64,000 nt of DNA from Paenibacillus caseinilyticus (GCF_027533645.1 NZ_JAQAGY010000024.1:46595-110594), one strand, 5' to 3'; numbered from the stretch's first letter, positions 6,956-15,885 are shown. The notes: generated from the sequence alone by a model not told the origin. Translations and numbers: made by a program.

Positions 6956-8701
6956 ATGATGATTGTGATCCGAACGTTTCAGCAGCATCGACTTCGGAAG
7001 TGTCAACTGCTTGATGGATTATGGGATTTCGTTTTTGATAAGGACAATATCGGTTTGTCTGAAGGGTGGAACATCAACTTCCCTTCCAGCCACGACCAGG
7101 TGCCGGTGCCGGCCTGCTGGAATAACGAGCTCGGCAAGTTCGACTACGAAGGGGTGGCATGGTACCGCACTTGGGTAACGCTCGAGGAAAGCAGTCATCT
7201 GCGTCTGCTGTTCCACGCCGTGCTGGGACATGCCGATGTGTACTGGGACGGAACCCATCTGGGATATCATTACGGCGGATATACTCCATTTGACTTTACA
7301 ATCCCTGACGTTACTTCCGGGGTTCATGAACTCGTCGTCCGCACGGACTGCACGCTGGAGAGCAATACAATCCCCTATCACATTGTGGACTGGTTTCATT
7401 ACGGCGGAATCATCCGTCCCGTGGAAGTTCAGCTCTTGCCTGATGTCTCGATCGAGGGGATGCGGTTCACCTATGACATGACAGGAGATTCCAGTGCAGA
7501 CATCCGGGTCAGACTCCAGCTTCGCTCCATGTCGGATGCGCCTGTTGAAGTGCCCGTATCCCTCTATCGGAATGGGGAGGCATTCCACACCCAGAACGTA
7601 TACCTTCCCCCCAAGGAAAGCATGGAACTGAACGTAGAGCAAGCCTGGTCGGGGCTTCAGCGATGGGAACCCGAGGATCCCGCTCTCTACATGATCAGAG
7701 CAACAGCCGGCCAAGATGACCGGGCAGACCGCATCGGGTTCCGTACCGTAGAGACCCGGAACAAGAAGATTCTGCTGAACGGCAAGGAGCTCTATCTTCA
7801 GGGAGTGAACCGCCATGAGGAACACCCGGAATGGGGCTTCGCTTTTCCTAACAAATTGATGACGAAGGATCTTGACATTATCCTGCAGATGGGATGCAAT
7901 ACCGTACGCGGGTCTCATTATCCCCAGAGCGAATACTGGCTCGATCTGCTGGATGAGCGGGGCGTGCTCTTCTGGAGCGAGATTCCGATCTGGGGCGCCG
8001 CATTCCCGGCGGAGGTCACGGACGATCCTCTCTTCGTACAACGTGCGTTAACGATGATGGATGAGATGATCGAACGGGATCTTCACCACCCCTCCATCCT
8101 GTTCTGGTCTGTCCATAATGAGATTGATACGCGCTCCCAACAGGCCTATGACTTGTCCGTTCAGATGACAGAACTCGTTCGGAGCAAGGACCCGTCCAGG
8201 CTTGTGGCTTATGCCACCATGCACCCCATGACAGACATCTGCCTCGGACTATTCGACGTGATCGGCATTAACTATTATGGCGGATGGTATTTCGGACATG
8301 CCACGTTCGAGGAGATGCTTGTAACCTTCCATGAGCGCTGCAAGGAATATGGGGCTGAGAACACCCCGGTGCTGATGACCGAATTTGGCGGAGCAGGCGT
8401 GTTCGGCGACTCCGGCTGGGAGCCCCGTCTATTCAGCGAGGACTACCAAGCCGATCTGCTCAGGGACTCCCTGAAGCTCTTCCGGGCCGACCCGAAGATC
8501 AGCGGCACTTACGTTTGGCAGTTTGCAGATACCCGGGCCGACCTGCAGAGCCGCCGCCCCCACTTCAGGGACCGCGCACGCTCCTTTAACAACAAGGGGC
8601 TGGTCAATGAATATCGCAAACCCAAGCTCGCCTATCGCGTGGTCAAGGGCATATACAAAGACCAGAACGATCCCTACGTCTGGGGCTCCACGCTGCAATG
8701 A
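6956..8701 (+). CDS. Glycoside hydrolase family 2 (beta-glucuronidase/galactosidase-like)
   Basis: Cytoplasmic exo-glycosidase of 581 residues. It has the GH2 order: a jelly-roll sugar-binding domain (about 12-145, with the WDGTHLGYHYGGYTPF motif), an immunoglobulin-like domain (about 150-255) and a TIM barrel from about 258. The barrel shows GVNRHEEHPEWG, the acid/base Glu389 in SVHNEID and the nucleophile Glu476 in MTEFGGAG. The length and SHYPQSEYWLDLLDE favour a beta-glucuronidase-type GH2, but galactosidase activity cannot be excluded. No signal peptide is present. The start is one of two adjacent ATGs (6956 or 6959) after a GGATGGGAG stretch. It leads an apparent locus with the binding protein and permeases that follow, so it likely splits the imported glycoside. 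Confidence 0.9.
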   Translation: MMIVIRTFQQHRLRKCQLLDGLWDFVFDKDNIGLSEGWNINFPSSHDQVPVPACWNNELGKFDYEGVAWYRTWVTLEESSHLRLLFHAVLGHADVYWDGTHLGYHYGGYTPFDFTIPDVTSGVHELVVRTDCTLESNTIPYHIVDWFHYGGIIRPVEVQLLPDVSIEGMRFTYDMTGDSSADIRVRLQLRSMSDAPVEVPVSLYRNGEAFHTQNVYLPPKESMELNVEQAWSGLQRWEPEDPALYMIRATAGQDDRADRIGFRTVETRNKKILLNGKELYLQGVNRHEEHPEWGFAFPNKLMTKDLDIILQMGCNTVRGSHYPQSEYWLDLLDERGVLFWSEIPIWGAAFPAEVTDDPLFVQRALTMMDEMIERDLHHPSILFWSVHNEIDTRSQQAYDLSVQMTELVRSKDPSRLVAYATMHPMTDICLGLFDVIGINYYGGWYFGHATFEEMLVTFHERCKEYGAENTPVLMTEFGGAGVFGDSGWEPRLFSEDYQADLLRDSLKLFRADPKISGTYVWQFADTRADLQSRRPHFRDRARSFNNKGLVNEYRKPKLAYRVVKGIYKDQNDPYVWGSTLQ

Positions 8702-8803
8702 TCGCATAAGGGCTATCCCAAGGGGGATGGCCCCTCCGGATTAGAGATTCGTATTCCAAATGGATTACATATCATGATCTAGATTGGGGAGGTCCATGTA
8801 TTC

Positions 8804-10408
8804 ATGTCCATGCACACAAGAAAGAGGAGCAGGGCTGCAGCTGGTTTTACCATTTTGGCACTGTTCGCGACTACTTTGACCGCGTGCAGCGAAGGGAAAT
8901 CCACAGGAGCCGCATCAGAGAAACAAGATTCAGCGCAGCAGACTCAAGCCTTAACGAAATTAACGTATTGGGTGGAGTTGTTTCCGGATGCTGCCGCCAT
9001 AATGAAGAGTTATGGAGAGGTTACTGCTTGGAAGGAAATCGAGGCTAAAACCGGCGTCCATATGGAATTCCAGCACCCGGCACAAGGCCAGCTCGGAGAA
9101 CAATTCAACTTGCTGGTAGCATCGAATAAGCTGCCTGATGTTGTGGATTATGCATGGAACAGCTACCCTGGCGGTGCCCAGAAAGCGATCAGGGATAAGA
9201 AACTGATCCCGCTTAACGACTATTTGGATCATGCACCCAACCTCAAAGCGCTGTTCGACGCTAACCCGGAATGGAGAAAAATGGCCTCCACGGACGATGG
9301 CCAACTCATTGGCTTCCCGTTCATTCGCGAGGATGTCACACAGCAAGTATTCCTGGGACCGGCCATCCGCAAGGACTGGCTGGATAAATTAAAATTACCC
9401 TCGCCGACAACCATCGACGAATGGCATACGGTTTTGAAAGCGTTTAAAGAACAGGATCCCAACGGCAATGGCAAGGCGGACGAAATTCCGATCCTGATTC
9501 CAGCAGGAGAACTGGCTTTCGCCGGCGCCTTCGGCACGCCTAACGATTTCTTCCAGGAGAATCATACCGTCAAATACGGCCCCATTGAACCAGGCTTCAA
9601 GGAATACCTGGCCACCATGAACAAGTGGTATAAGGAAGGACTGCTCGACAAGGACTTCTCGTCAACGGACAGCAAAATAAAAGATGCCAAAATAACGGGC
9701 AATCAGGTCGGTTCGACGGTTTTGTTTCTCAATGGCGGAATCGGAAAATACATGGACTTAAAGGCGAAAAGCCAGCCGGAATTCAAGATTGCCGGAACCG
9801 CCTACCCGACATTGAATCCTGGCGAAAAACCGGAATTCGGGTATATGGACAATCCGGTTACCGGCATCTTTGCAGCGATATCCGGAAGTAATAAGAACGT
9901 TATGGAAACCGTAAAATTCCTGGATTACTTGTACAGTGAAGAAGGAAAACGCATCATGAATTTCGGAAAAGAGGGAGAAACGTACACTTTTATTGACGGC
10001 CAGCCCAAGTATACGGACGCTATACTGAAAAATCCAGACGGACTGCCGATTTCCCAAGCTTTTAGAAAGCATATTATGGGCGCTACGTCGGGTCCTTTTG
10101 TTCAGGATGTACGCCACACGCAGCAGTACACGACCAAGCCGGAACAAAAAGAAGCCATGAAGCTGTGGTCCGCCCCTACGCACAAAAAAAGAATGCCTCC
10201 GGTTAGTATCGCTGTAGAAGACAGCAGCCGATACGCCTCGATCATGACCGACGTTAATACGTTTAAGGATGAGATGGTTCTGAAATTCATTATGGGTTCG
10301 GCGTCGCTGGACCAATTCGATGCCTATGTAAAAGCGTTAAAAGGCTTAGGTATCGAAGAAGCGATCCAAATTCAGCAAGCAGCATTAGAACGCTATAATC
10401 ATAGATAA
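8804..10408 (+). CDS. Extracellular solute-binding lipoprotein of a sugar importer (LplA-like)
   Basis: The 534-residue substrate-binding protein of the importer encoded downstream. A lipoprotein signal (Arg/Lys-rich start, hydrophobic core, LTAC with Cys28) anchors it outside the membrane. The mature part has the large family-1 binding-protein features: LTYWVELFPDAAAIM, a long helix region, and the calcium-loop-like DPNGNGKADEIP that many LplA relatives carry. The start is uncertain: GGGGAGG lies 11 nt before the ATG at 8804. It follows the GH2 gene by 102 nt and is separated from the first permease by a strong hairpin, so it is probably made in excess over the permeases. Confidence 0.9.
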   Translation: MSMHTRKRSRAAAGFTILALFATTLTACSEGKSTGAASEKQDSAQQTQALTKLTYWVELFPDAAAIMKSYGEVTAWKEIEAKTGVHMEFQHPAQGQLGEQFNLLVASNKLPDVVDYAWNSYPGGAQKAIRDKKLIPLNDYLDHAPNLKALFDANPEWRKMASTDDGQLIGFPFIREDVTQQVFLGPAIRKDWLDKLKLPSPTTIDEWHTVLKAFKEQDPNGNGKADEIPILIPAGELAFAGAFGTPNDFFQENHTVKYGPIEPGFKEYLATMNKWYKEGLLDKDFSSTDSKIKDAKITGNQVGSTVLFLNGGIGKYMDLKAKSQPEFKIAGTAYPTLNPGEKPEFGYMDNPVTGIFAAISGSNKNVMETVKFLDYLYSEEGKRIMNFGKEGETYTFIDGQPKYTDAILKNPDGLPISQAFRKHIMGATSGPFVQDVRHTQQYTTKPEQKEAMKLWSAPTHKKRMPPVSIAVEDSSRYASIMTDVNTFKDEMVLKFIMGSASLDQFDAYVKALKGLGIEEAIQIQQAALERYNHR

Positions 10409-10420
10409 GCATGGCCAATT

Positions 10421-10457
10421 CCGGAATATGGATGGACAGCGGCTTACCATATTCCGG
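10421..10457 (+). terminator. Intercistronic hairpin between binding protein and permease
   Basis: Perfect 11-bp stem CCGGAATATGG / CCATATTCCGG with a 15-nt loop, 12 nt after the binding-protein stop. No T-run follows. Such hairpins usually stabilise or attenuate the message so that the binding protein exceeds the permeases. Confidence 0.6.
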
Positions 10458-10478
10458 GAATCCGGGAGGGATCATTCC

Positions 10479-11441
10479 GTGCCTGATGTAGACAAAAACC
10501 TGGTGAAGGCAGCAGCCAGAATGCCTTGGGAAAGCAAAATGAACATCATGAAAAAGGACCTTGTTCGAAATCGCAACATTTATCTCATGCTTCTTCCTGT
10601 AATTGCCTATTACGTCATTTTCCATTACGGCCCCATGTATGGTCTGCTCATTGCGTTTAAGGATTTTGGTATCGCAGACGGAGTTTGGCGAAGTCCTTGG
10701 GTCGGGTTTACCCACTTTCAACATTTTTTTGAAAATCCTTACTTTGGGCGGCTTATCCGCAATACCTTCATGATCAATGTCTATGAATTGCTGTTCGCCT
10801 TTCCCGCCCCTATCATCCTGGCTCTTTTACTTAATGAAATTCGCCTTGTCCTATTCAAACGACTCGTACAGACCATTAGTTATCTCCCCCACTTTATTTC
10901 CATCGTAGTCGTAGTGGGAATGCTCGTCGATTTTGCTGCGCGCGATGGTCTGGCCAATAACATCCTCGGATGGTTCGGTATGGAGCCGATCGCTTTCCTT
11001 CAGGAGCCGGGGTGGTTTCGCCCCTTGTTTATATCCTCCGGGATCTGGCAAGGGATTGGATGGGGTTCCATCATCTATCTCGCCGCGATGTCCACGATCG
11101 ATCCTTCCTTGTACGATGCAGCCCGGATCGATGGTGCAGGCCGATGGAAGCAGACCTTGCATGTAACAATCCCAGGCATCATGCCCACGATCATCATCCT
11201 GCTGATCCTGAACATAGGATCCATGCTTTCCGTCGGAAGCGAAAAGATCATACTGATGTACAACCCGCTAACCTATGAAACGGCAGACGTAATTTCAACT
11301 TATGTATACAGAAAAGGGATTCTTGGGGCTGATTTCGGGTATTCCGCTGCCGTAGGTTTGTGTAATTCAGTCATCAGCTTTATTTTGCTTACACTTGCCA
11401 ATACGATCAGCAAACGAGTAAGCGAACACAGGTTGTGGTGA
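10479..11441 (+). CDS. Carbohydrate ABC transporter permease, YteP/LplB type
   Basis: Permease of 320 residues with about six helices. Recognisable parts are HYGPMYGLLIAFKDFG after helix 1, the EAA-type loop DAARIDGAGRWKQ followed by HVTIPGIMPT, and the end SKRVSEHRLW, the classic LplB/YteP C-terminus. I choose GTG at 10479, 8 nt after GGGAGGG; the frame is open further upstream, but the region before it forms the hairpin at 10421-10457. It belongs with the binding protein (8804) and the following permease, which is disrupted. Confidence 0.9.
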   Translation: MPDVDKNLVKAAARMPWESKMNIMKKDLVRNRNIYLMLLPVIAYYVIFHYGPMYGLLIAFKDFGIADGVWRSPWVGFTHFQHFFENPYFGRLIRNTFMINVYELLFAFPAPIILALLLNEIRLVLFKRLVQTISYLPHFISIVVVVGMLVDFAARDGLANNILGWFGMEPIAFLQEPGWFRPLFISSGIWQGIGWGSIIYLAAMSTIDPSLYDAARIDGAGRWKQTLHVTIPGIMPTIIILLILNIGSMLSVGSEKIILMYNPLTYETADVISTYVYRKGILGADFGYSAAVGLCNSVISFILLTLANTISKRVSEHRLW

Positions 11442-11455
11442 AGGGGAGAGAACAT

Positions 11456-12337
11456 ATGAATTACAAACGCACCCTGGGCGAAACCCTATTTTCATGGTTT
11501 AATCTGTGTTTTATGCTTTCGCTTTGTTTCTTGACGCTGTATCCATTTATGTATATCCTGTTCGCCTCTTTAAGCGATCCTGCGGAAATGGCCCAGTATC
11601 GCGGCATGCTGTTCTACCCGCAGGGGTTTAGCTTGGCTGCCTATAGAGCGGTGCTGGACAATCCCATGGTTTCAACCGGTTACCGGAATACGCTTTTCTA
11701 TGTCACGGCAGGAACCGTTATCAACTTACTCATGACAACGCTCGGCGCCTATGCCCTCTCCCGTCGAAATGTTTATTTCAGTAACGCCATCATGCTCTTT
11801 ATCGTTATCACCATGGTGTTCAATGGAGGGCTTATTCCCTCCTTCCTGCTGGTAAACAACCTGGGTCTGTTAAATACGCCTTGGGCGCTTCTTCTGCCTG
11901 GCGCCATCAGCTCGTTTAACTTAATCATTATGCGAACCGCCTTCCAAGGCATACCTGTAGGGTTGGAAGAATCCGCACGCATCGATGGAGCGAATGACTG
12001 GACCATTTTGAGTCGAATCATCATCCCCCTCTCCATGCCCGTCATTGCCGTTATGATTCTGTGGTACGCCGTAGGACACTAGAATTCGTATTTCAGTGCA
12101 TTGATCTATTTGCGTGATCGGGAATGGTTCCCTCTTCAGCTGGTGCTCAGGGAGATTCTTATTTCGAACAGCACAGATAGTATGATGACCGGAGCAGGCG
12201 CCGGCGATCGTATGGATATTGGCGTAACGATTAAGTACGCGACGATCATTGTATCCACATTGCCCATCTTGATCCTGTATCCCTTTTTGCAAAAATACTT
12301 CGTGCACGGCGTTATGATCGGTGCGTTAAAGGAGTAA
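11456..12337 (+). pseudogene. Carbohydrate ABC permease, YtcP/LplC type, interrupted by an in-frame TAG
   Basis: The frame begins at the ATG at 11456 after AAGGGGAGAG and reads as a YtcP-type permease (EAA loop ESARIDGANDWTIL) up to WYAVGH. A TAG codon at 12080-12082 stops it there. The same frame then continues without any shift as NSYFSALIYLRDREWFPLQL and ends HGVMIGALKE, the normal family end. The consensus at the stop is GHWNSYF, so the change is a single Trp TGG to TAG. About 207 of 293 residues would be made, lacking the last helices. Without readthrough or suppression the importer lacks a working second permease. A sequencing error is possible. Confidence 0.88.
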
Positions 12338-12343
12338 ATCCCC

Positions 12344-12542
12344 TTCGATTACGCTCGATGGCGAAGGCCGGCATGACCGCGTGAAGAGCGGTCTTCGACG
12401 GGCTATAAACGGCGCCGATAACTGGCCGATGCGGAAAGTTCGGGTCCGAGTTGATCGTCAGCGATCCGGAAGAGCTCGAAACGTGGACGATGCGTTACGC
12501 CGCGGCGACGATGGAGTCTTGATTCGTGGCGTCAAGCTGAAG
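12344..12542 (-). pseudogene. Decayed short-chain dehydrogenase (SDR) fragment
   Basis: The minus strand reads LQLDATNQDSIVAAA, a TAA stop, then RIVHVSSSSGSLT, and further on VYSPSKTALHAV, ending around AIER. These are the NAD-proximal, Ser and YxxxK motifs of a classical SDR in the right order, but about 80 residues between the first and second parts are missing and both ends are absent. The upstream edge (12542) abuts a 56-nt repeat exactly, which marks a recombination junction. It is a dead gene left between the sugar importer and the doxX gene. Confidence 0.7.
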
Positions 12543-12598
12543 GGCTCTTACCTCGACCGGACTTGCGCCGGCTCGTTGTGCCTAGCTTGGCTAGGCGC
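12543..12598 (-). repeat. 56-nt fragment matching the group-II-intron-like element at 59985
   Basis: Read on the minus strand, this segment matches 59985-60040 (plus strand) with three mismatches in 56 nt, including GAGCCGG, CAAGTCCGGTCGAGG and TAAGAGCC. Only this short piece of the larger element is present. It joins directly to the SDR remnant. Confidence 0.75.
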
Positions 12599-12604
12599 GA
12601 TAGA

Positions 12605-12632
12605 TCAAAAAGCCGCCGTTTCTTCGGCGGCC
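12605..12632 (-). terminator. Terminator of the sigma / SRPBCC / doxX operon
   Basis: Stem GCCGCCG / CGGCGGC with a 6-nt loop, followed on the minus strand by TTTTTGATC. It starts 10 nt past the stop of the gene at 12642-13070. Confidence 0.85.
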
Positions 12633-12641
12633 GTATCTATG

Positions 12642-13070
12642 TTATTCGCGTTCCCAGAGAAGATGGCGCAGTCTTCGATCGGTCAGCCACAGCGCCCCCC
12701 AAGCAAGTACGGCGACATAGACAGGAAACATCATGTGAGACCACAACGGATGATCCACCCTGAGATGTGCAGCCACCGCGCCGCCTAAGTAGCCTGTGAG
12801 CAGCAGCGCCCCCAAGAACCGCGTTCGCGGTAAGGCATACAGGATGGTGCAGAACAAACCTAGAACTCCCATCGCCACGAGGTGGTTCTCGGTGAATCCA
12901 AGTGTGAGCGTGCCCTCTATCACTGGCGCGGGCTTGGCGATTTTCCCTATCCCATCGAACAGCATGAACAGGACGACGATTCCGCTCATGGCACGCGCCG
13001 TCCAAAGCCGCGCCTTAGAGATGTCGTTTGCGATCGTTATCCCCGTGTTCGTCTTCATCTCCATCTTCAT
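12642..13070 (-). CDS. DoxX-like membrane protein
   Basis: A 142-residue protein with four membrane helices. The motifs VVLFMLFDGIGKI, LGFTENHLVAMGVLGL and TGYLGGAVAAHLR are typical of the DoxX-like (DoxX_2) family. Some members take part in redox or thiol stress, but the biochemical role of this group is not established. A G-run (GGGGGGACGG) precedes the chosen ATG at 13070; a longer frame upstream would overlap the preceding gene. It lies 16 nt downstream of an SRPBCC gene and probably shares a transcript with it and with the ECF sigma gene. Confidence 0.85.
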   Translation of the reverse strand: MKMEMKTNTGITIANDISKARLWTARAMSGIVVLFMLFDGIGKIAKPAPVIEGTLTLGFTENHLVAMGVLGLFCTILYALPRTRFLGALLLTGYLGGAVAAHLRVDHPLWSHMMFPVYVAVLAWGALWLTDRRLRHLLWERE

Positions 13071-13086
13071 GACCGTCCCCCCTATT

Positions 13087-13512
13087 CTAGGATTTCTCCG
13101 TATATTTCTTGAAATTGTCCAAAATCGCCTGCCATCCCGCCTGCTGCATCTCGGTGGAATGGGTGCTTTCCGCGTCAAAAATTTCAATCACCTTGGTTTC
13201 GTTCCCTTGATTCATGAAGGTGATCTCGACCTTTCTCCCGTCTTCCATCGTGTATGAAATCTGCTCATGCAGATTCACGACGTCGTAGGTTCCAAAAAAG
13301 TCAAACCCCATGCTGCCGTCTTTCGCTTCCATCCGGGTGAGGAACCTGCCTCCAACCCGCAGATCATTTTCCGCCTTCGGTGCGTGCCATGTCTCCGAAG
13401 CTTGATTCCACTTCGTGATGTGTTCCGGCTCGGTCCAGTACCTCCATGCCTTTTCTACCGGCGCTTGAACGACGGCCTCCACGGTAACTTTCGTCGGTTG
13501 GCTTGTTTTCAT
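13087..13512 (-). CDS. SRPBCC / AHSA1 domain protein
   Basis: A 141-residue START-fold (Bet v1-like) protein. It begins VTVEAVVQAPVEKAWRYWTEP, the standard AHSA1-type opening, contains GGRFLTRMEAKDGSMGF in the middle, and ends with the QQAGWQAILDNFKKY helix. These proteins bind small hydrophobic ligands; the ligand here is unknown. The start at 13512 is supported by GAGAGGG upstream and by alignment of the domain start. It is located between the ECF sigma factor gene (61 nt upstream) and doxX (16 nt downstream). Pairing of SRPBCC genes with such sigma factors is common, which suggests a shared response. Confidence 0.88.
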   Translation of the reverse strand: MKTSQPTKVTVEAVVQAPVEKAWRYWTEPEHITKWNQASETWHAPKAENDLRVGGRFLTRMEAKDGSMGFDFFGTYDVVNLHEQISYTMEDGRKVEITFMNQGNETKVIEIFDAESTHSTEMQQAGWQAILDNFKKYTEKS

Positions 13513-13573
13513 TGTAAAAACACCCTCTCTTGTTTTTGTTTTCACTACTGTAGACGAAACCAACCGACGAAAT

Positions 13574-14530
13574 TCATCGGTCCAATCGATCCGGAAGCCC
13601 GAATCGGGCAAATAATTTTCGATTGATGAAATTCTGGACGTGGAATACTTGGTTGTCTTTCACTTCTAAGAGGTGAATTCCCCAAGGGACCAAGCCGTCC
13701 TCTTCGCTGCTCGGCATATACTGCGCTAACGCAGGGTAACCGCCATTGGCCGTAACCGGCACAAACCGGGATCCCTCGCAATGGCCGCGCGTAAGCGTGA
13801 AGAACTTGAACAAATCGTCCTTGCCGCGCACCCACATCGGGAAAGGCGGCATCGACATCCGACCCTCTTCATGGAACAAGGCGACCAGGGCGCTGATATC
13901 GAATTGCTCGAAAGCTTCCACATATCGCGACAGCAATTCCTGATCCGGTGCCTCTTCGCTCCTGTGAAACTCATCGGAACGGAGCTGCTCCCGCGCAAGC
14001 GTATCCCTGGCTCTCTGCAGAGCGCTGTTCACTGCTGCCGGCGACATGCCTAACGTCTCTGCGATCTGCTTGGAGGGCCACTCGAATACATCCTTCAAAA
14101 TCATCACTGCCCGTTGCCGGGGAGGCAAGAGCTGTAAAAGTGTAATAAAACAGATATGCAGCGTATCTTTGCGGATGAAAATATCTTCCGGATTATTCGA
14201 AAAGTCAGGGGCCGGCCAAATCCAAGACGAGTCAGGCAGCGTCTCGCGAGGTTCGACAATCGATTCCGCAGGGCCAAAGAAGTCTACGGGGCGAATGCGG
14301 CGTTTCGTTTGTCTTAGCTTGTCCAGGCATATGTTGGATGCGATCCGATAGACCCACGTTTGAAATGAGGATTCCTGCCGGAAGGAGTTCCAGCTCTGCC
14401 AGACGCGAATGAAGGTTTCCTGCACGGCATCGTCTGCGTCATCGATAGACCCCAGCATCCGATAGCAGAATGAGGTTAACCCCGGTTTCAAGTCGTCAAA
14501 TAACTGAAGTTCTGGTGCGGTTGCGTTCAT
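13574..14530 (-). CDS. ECF RNA polymerase sigma factor with C-terminal NTF2-like domain
   Basis: A 318-residue sigma factor. Region 2 (about residues 15-85) holds FCYRMLGSIDDADDAVQETF and WVYRIASNICLDKLR. Region 4 (about 140-190) holds LLPPRQRAVMILKDVF and IAETLGMSPAAVNSALQRAR. A C-terminal SnoaL/NTF2-like domain (about 205-315) follows, with YVEAFEQFDISALVALFHEE and VRGKDDLFKFFTL. This layout is the large C-terminally extended ECF type (SigX5/SigJ-like), in which the extension replaces an anti-sigma factor. No anti-sigma gene is adjacent. The start is ATG 14530 after GGGTGG. It leads the SRPBCC and doxX genes. Confidence 0.88.
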   Translation of the reverse strand: MNATAPELQLFDDLKPGLTSFCYRMLGSIDDADDAVQETFIRVWQSWNSFRQESSFQTWVYRIASNICLDKLRQTKRRIRPVDFFGPAESIVEPRETLPDSSWIWPAPDFSNNPEDIFIRKDTLHICFITLLQLLPPRQRAVMILKDVFEWPSKQIAETLGMSPAAVNSALQRARDTLAREQLRSDEFHRSEEAPDQELLSRYVEAFEQFDISALVALFHEEGRMSMPPFPMWVRGKDDLFKFFTLTRGHCEGSRFVPVTANGGYPALAQYMPSSEEDGLVPWGIHLLEVKDNQVFHVQNFINRKLFARFGLPDRLDR

Positions 14531-14601
14531 TGCGGTGACCACCCTTTTATGGAAGAATTCTTCAATAACTATAATACCTATTGAAGATTTCGTTTGTATA
14601 C

Positions 14602-14640
14602 AAAAAAAGAGCAGCGCCACCAGATGGTGGGCCACTCTTT
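14602..14640 (-). terminator. Terminator of the VOC gene
   Basis: On the minus strand a long imperfect stem opens AAAGAGTGGCCCACCA and closes TGGTGG...CTCTTT, followed by a run of seven T. It begins 17 nt after the stop codon at 14657. Confidence 0.85.
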
Positions 14641-14656
14641 CTTCGCGGGGCATGGT

Positions 14657-15073
14657 TTATATCTCCGTGTAGATCTGGAAGGTCACGCCGAACTTGTCCG
14701 TGACGTCGCCGAATCCGGGGCTGAACGATTCCTCCTGGAACGGCATATTGACATGGCCGTCCTGCCGCAAAGCATCGAAGAACCGCCTCGACTTCTCTAC
14801 GTCGTTCGTCGTAATACAGATCGTCACCCGTTTCCCGGCTGCGATCGGGGAACCCCCGGGCGCAGCCGAAAACATCAGCTCCGATTCGCCCACTCTCAGC
14901 TTTGCGTGCGCCACAAGACCCTTCAGATCGTCAGTAAACGTATCGGGCATGTCCGGCATGTCTCCGTAAGTCACAAGGGAAAGAATCTCGGCGCCAATGG
15001 CTTGCTCGTAGAACTGAAGGGCTTCCTTCGTGCGTCCCTCCAAATTAATGTAAGGGGTAAGTTTGACCGTCAT
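14657..15073 (-). CDS. VOC family protein, PhnB/glyoxalase-like
   Basis: A 138-residue vicinal-oxygen-chelate protein of the PhnB-like group. It begins LTPYINLEGRTKEALQFYEQAIGAE, carries LMFSAAPGGSP in the middle and ends GFGDVTDKFGVTFQIYTEI, the typical DxFG-x-W/F-x-I end. It shows two beta-alpha-beta modules. Members of this group are often annotated as 3-demethylubiquinone methyltransferase-like, but that activity is not supported. TTAGGAGG precedes the ATG at 15073. It is monocistronic with its own terminator. Confidence 0.9.
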   Translation of the reverse strand: MTVKLTPYINLEGRTKEALQFYEQAIGAEILSLVTYGDMPDMPDTFTDDLKGLVAHAKLRVGESELMFSAAPGGSPIAAGKRVTICITTNDVEKSRRFFDALRQDGHVNMPFQEESFSPGFGDVTDKFGVTFQIYTEI

Positions 15074-15319
15074 CGTTGGTTCCTCCTAAGTTTGGATTGA
15101 GTGCGATTTGCGATTCATAACTATAGACGTACGAGTCGCCGTAAATTCATCGGTGCGTCGCAAACTTCGGAATCCATCCGGTATTTATTTTTCGTATATT
15201 TATCAGCGTAACGGATTCTCTAACAGGGGCCGTACTTCAAGCCGTGGGTAGTGCAATTCTGTCCGTATCTAATTAAAATTCTACGTGAGTTTGTATGGGA
15301 ATTATCCGTTATAGAGAGC

Positions 15320-15826
15320 TTATCTTACGGAGGCAGATGACTTGCCCGCTTTGGCCGATACGGTAAAATAACTCATCTCGACAGGTGAGACAAGCTTGGG
15401 TTGCGGTTCTCCCATCCTCTTCTCTGCTAGGCCGTCTTGACCTTCATCCGGGCAGTCCTGCCGGTATCTCCCCTCCTCTAACTTCATGTCGATAAAATCG
15501 ACAACCTGCTGCAGCGAGGCGATCTGGCCGACGATATGTTCCCGGTGGCTCCTTAGGCGTTCCACCAGCTCGGGAAATTCCGCGGGATCGGCATCGGCGG
15601 TGACCGCCAAAAAAGGCCGCATTTCCTCCAGCGGCATCCCCGTTTTCTTGAGGCATGCGATCAGCCGGATCGTTTGGATGTCCTCCCTCCGGTAGATGCG
15701 GTGCCCGTTGTCCTTCCGCTCTGCACGAGGCAGCAGTGCGATCTTCTCGTAATAACGGATGGTATCCTCCGTAATTCCGGTTAGCTCGGCGGTTTGCTTT
15801 ATTGTATAGGATTGTTCTTCCTTCAT
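15320..15826 (-). CDS. MerR family transcriptional regulator
   Basis: A 168-residue MerR regulator. The DNA-binding domain is YTIKQTAELTGITEDTIRYY followed by RKDNGHRIYRREDI, then a dimerisation helix (LRSHREHIVGQIASLQQVVD) and a loose C-terminal tail. The start at ATG 15826 follows TCGGAGGG. Its own promoter and the divergent promoter of the SDR gene carry nearly the same dyad, so it very likely controls both. The combination of a MerR gene with a divergent oxidoreductase suggests an electrophile or aldehyde response, but that is inference. Confidence 0.9.
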   Translation of the reverse strand: MKEEQSYTIKQTAELTGITEDTIRYYEKIALLPRAERKDNGHRIYRREDIQTIRLIACLKKTGMPLEEMRPFLAVTADADPAEFPELVERLRSHREHIVGQIASLQQVVDFIDMKLEEGRYRQDCPDEGQDGLAEKRMGEPQPKLVSPVEMSYFTVSAKAGKSSASVR

Positions 15827-15854
15827 CCGGTTCCCTCCGAAGGTTGTTTCCTGC

Positions 15855-15885
15855 ATTATACATCTTGGAGCCGACTCCAAGTCAA
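15855..15885 (-). promoter_or_regulatory. MerR-type promoter with 19-bp spacer (merR autoregulation)
   Basis: TTGACT and TATAAT on the minus strand are 19 bp apart, with the dyad CTTGGAGTCGGCTCCAAG in the spacer. It lies 29 nt upstream of the merR start at 15826. Confidence 0.85.

Noticed and set aside
7019..8041. 340-codon minus-strand frame
   Set aside because: Opposite strand of the GH2 gene, whose catalytic residues are all in place.
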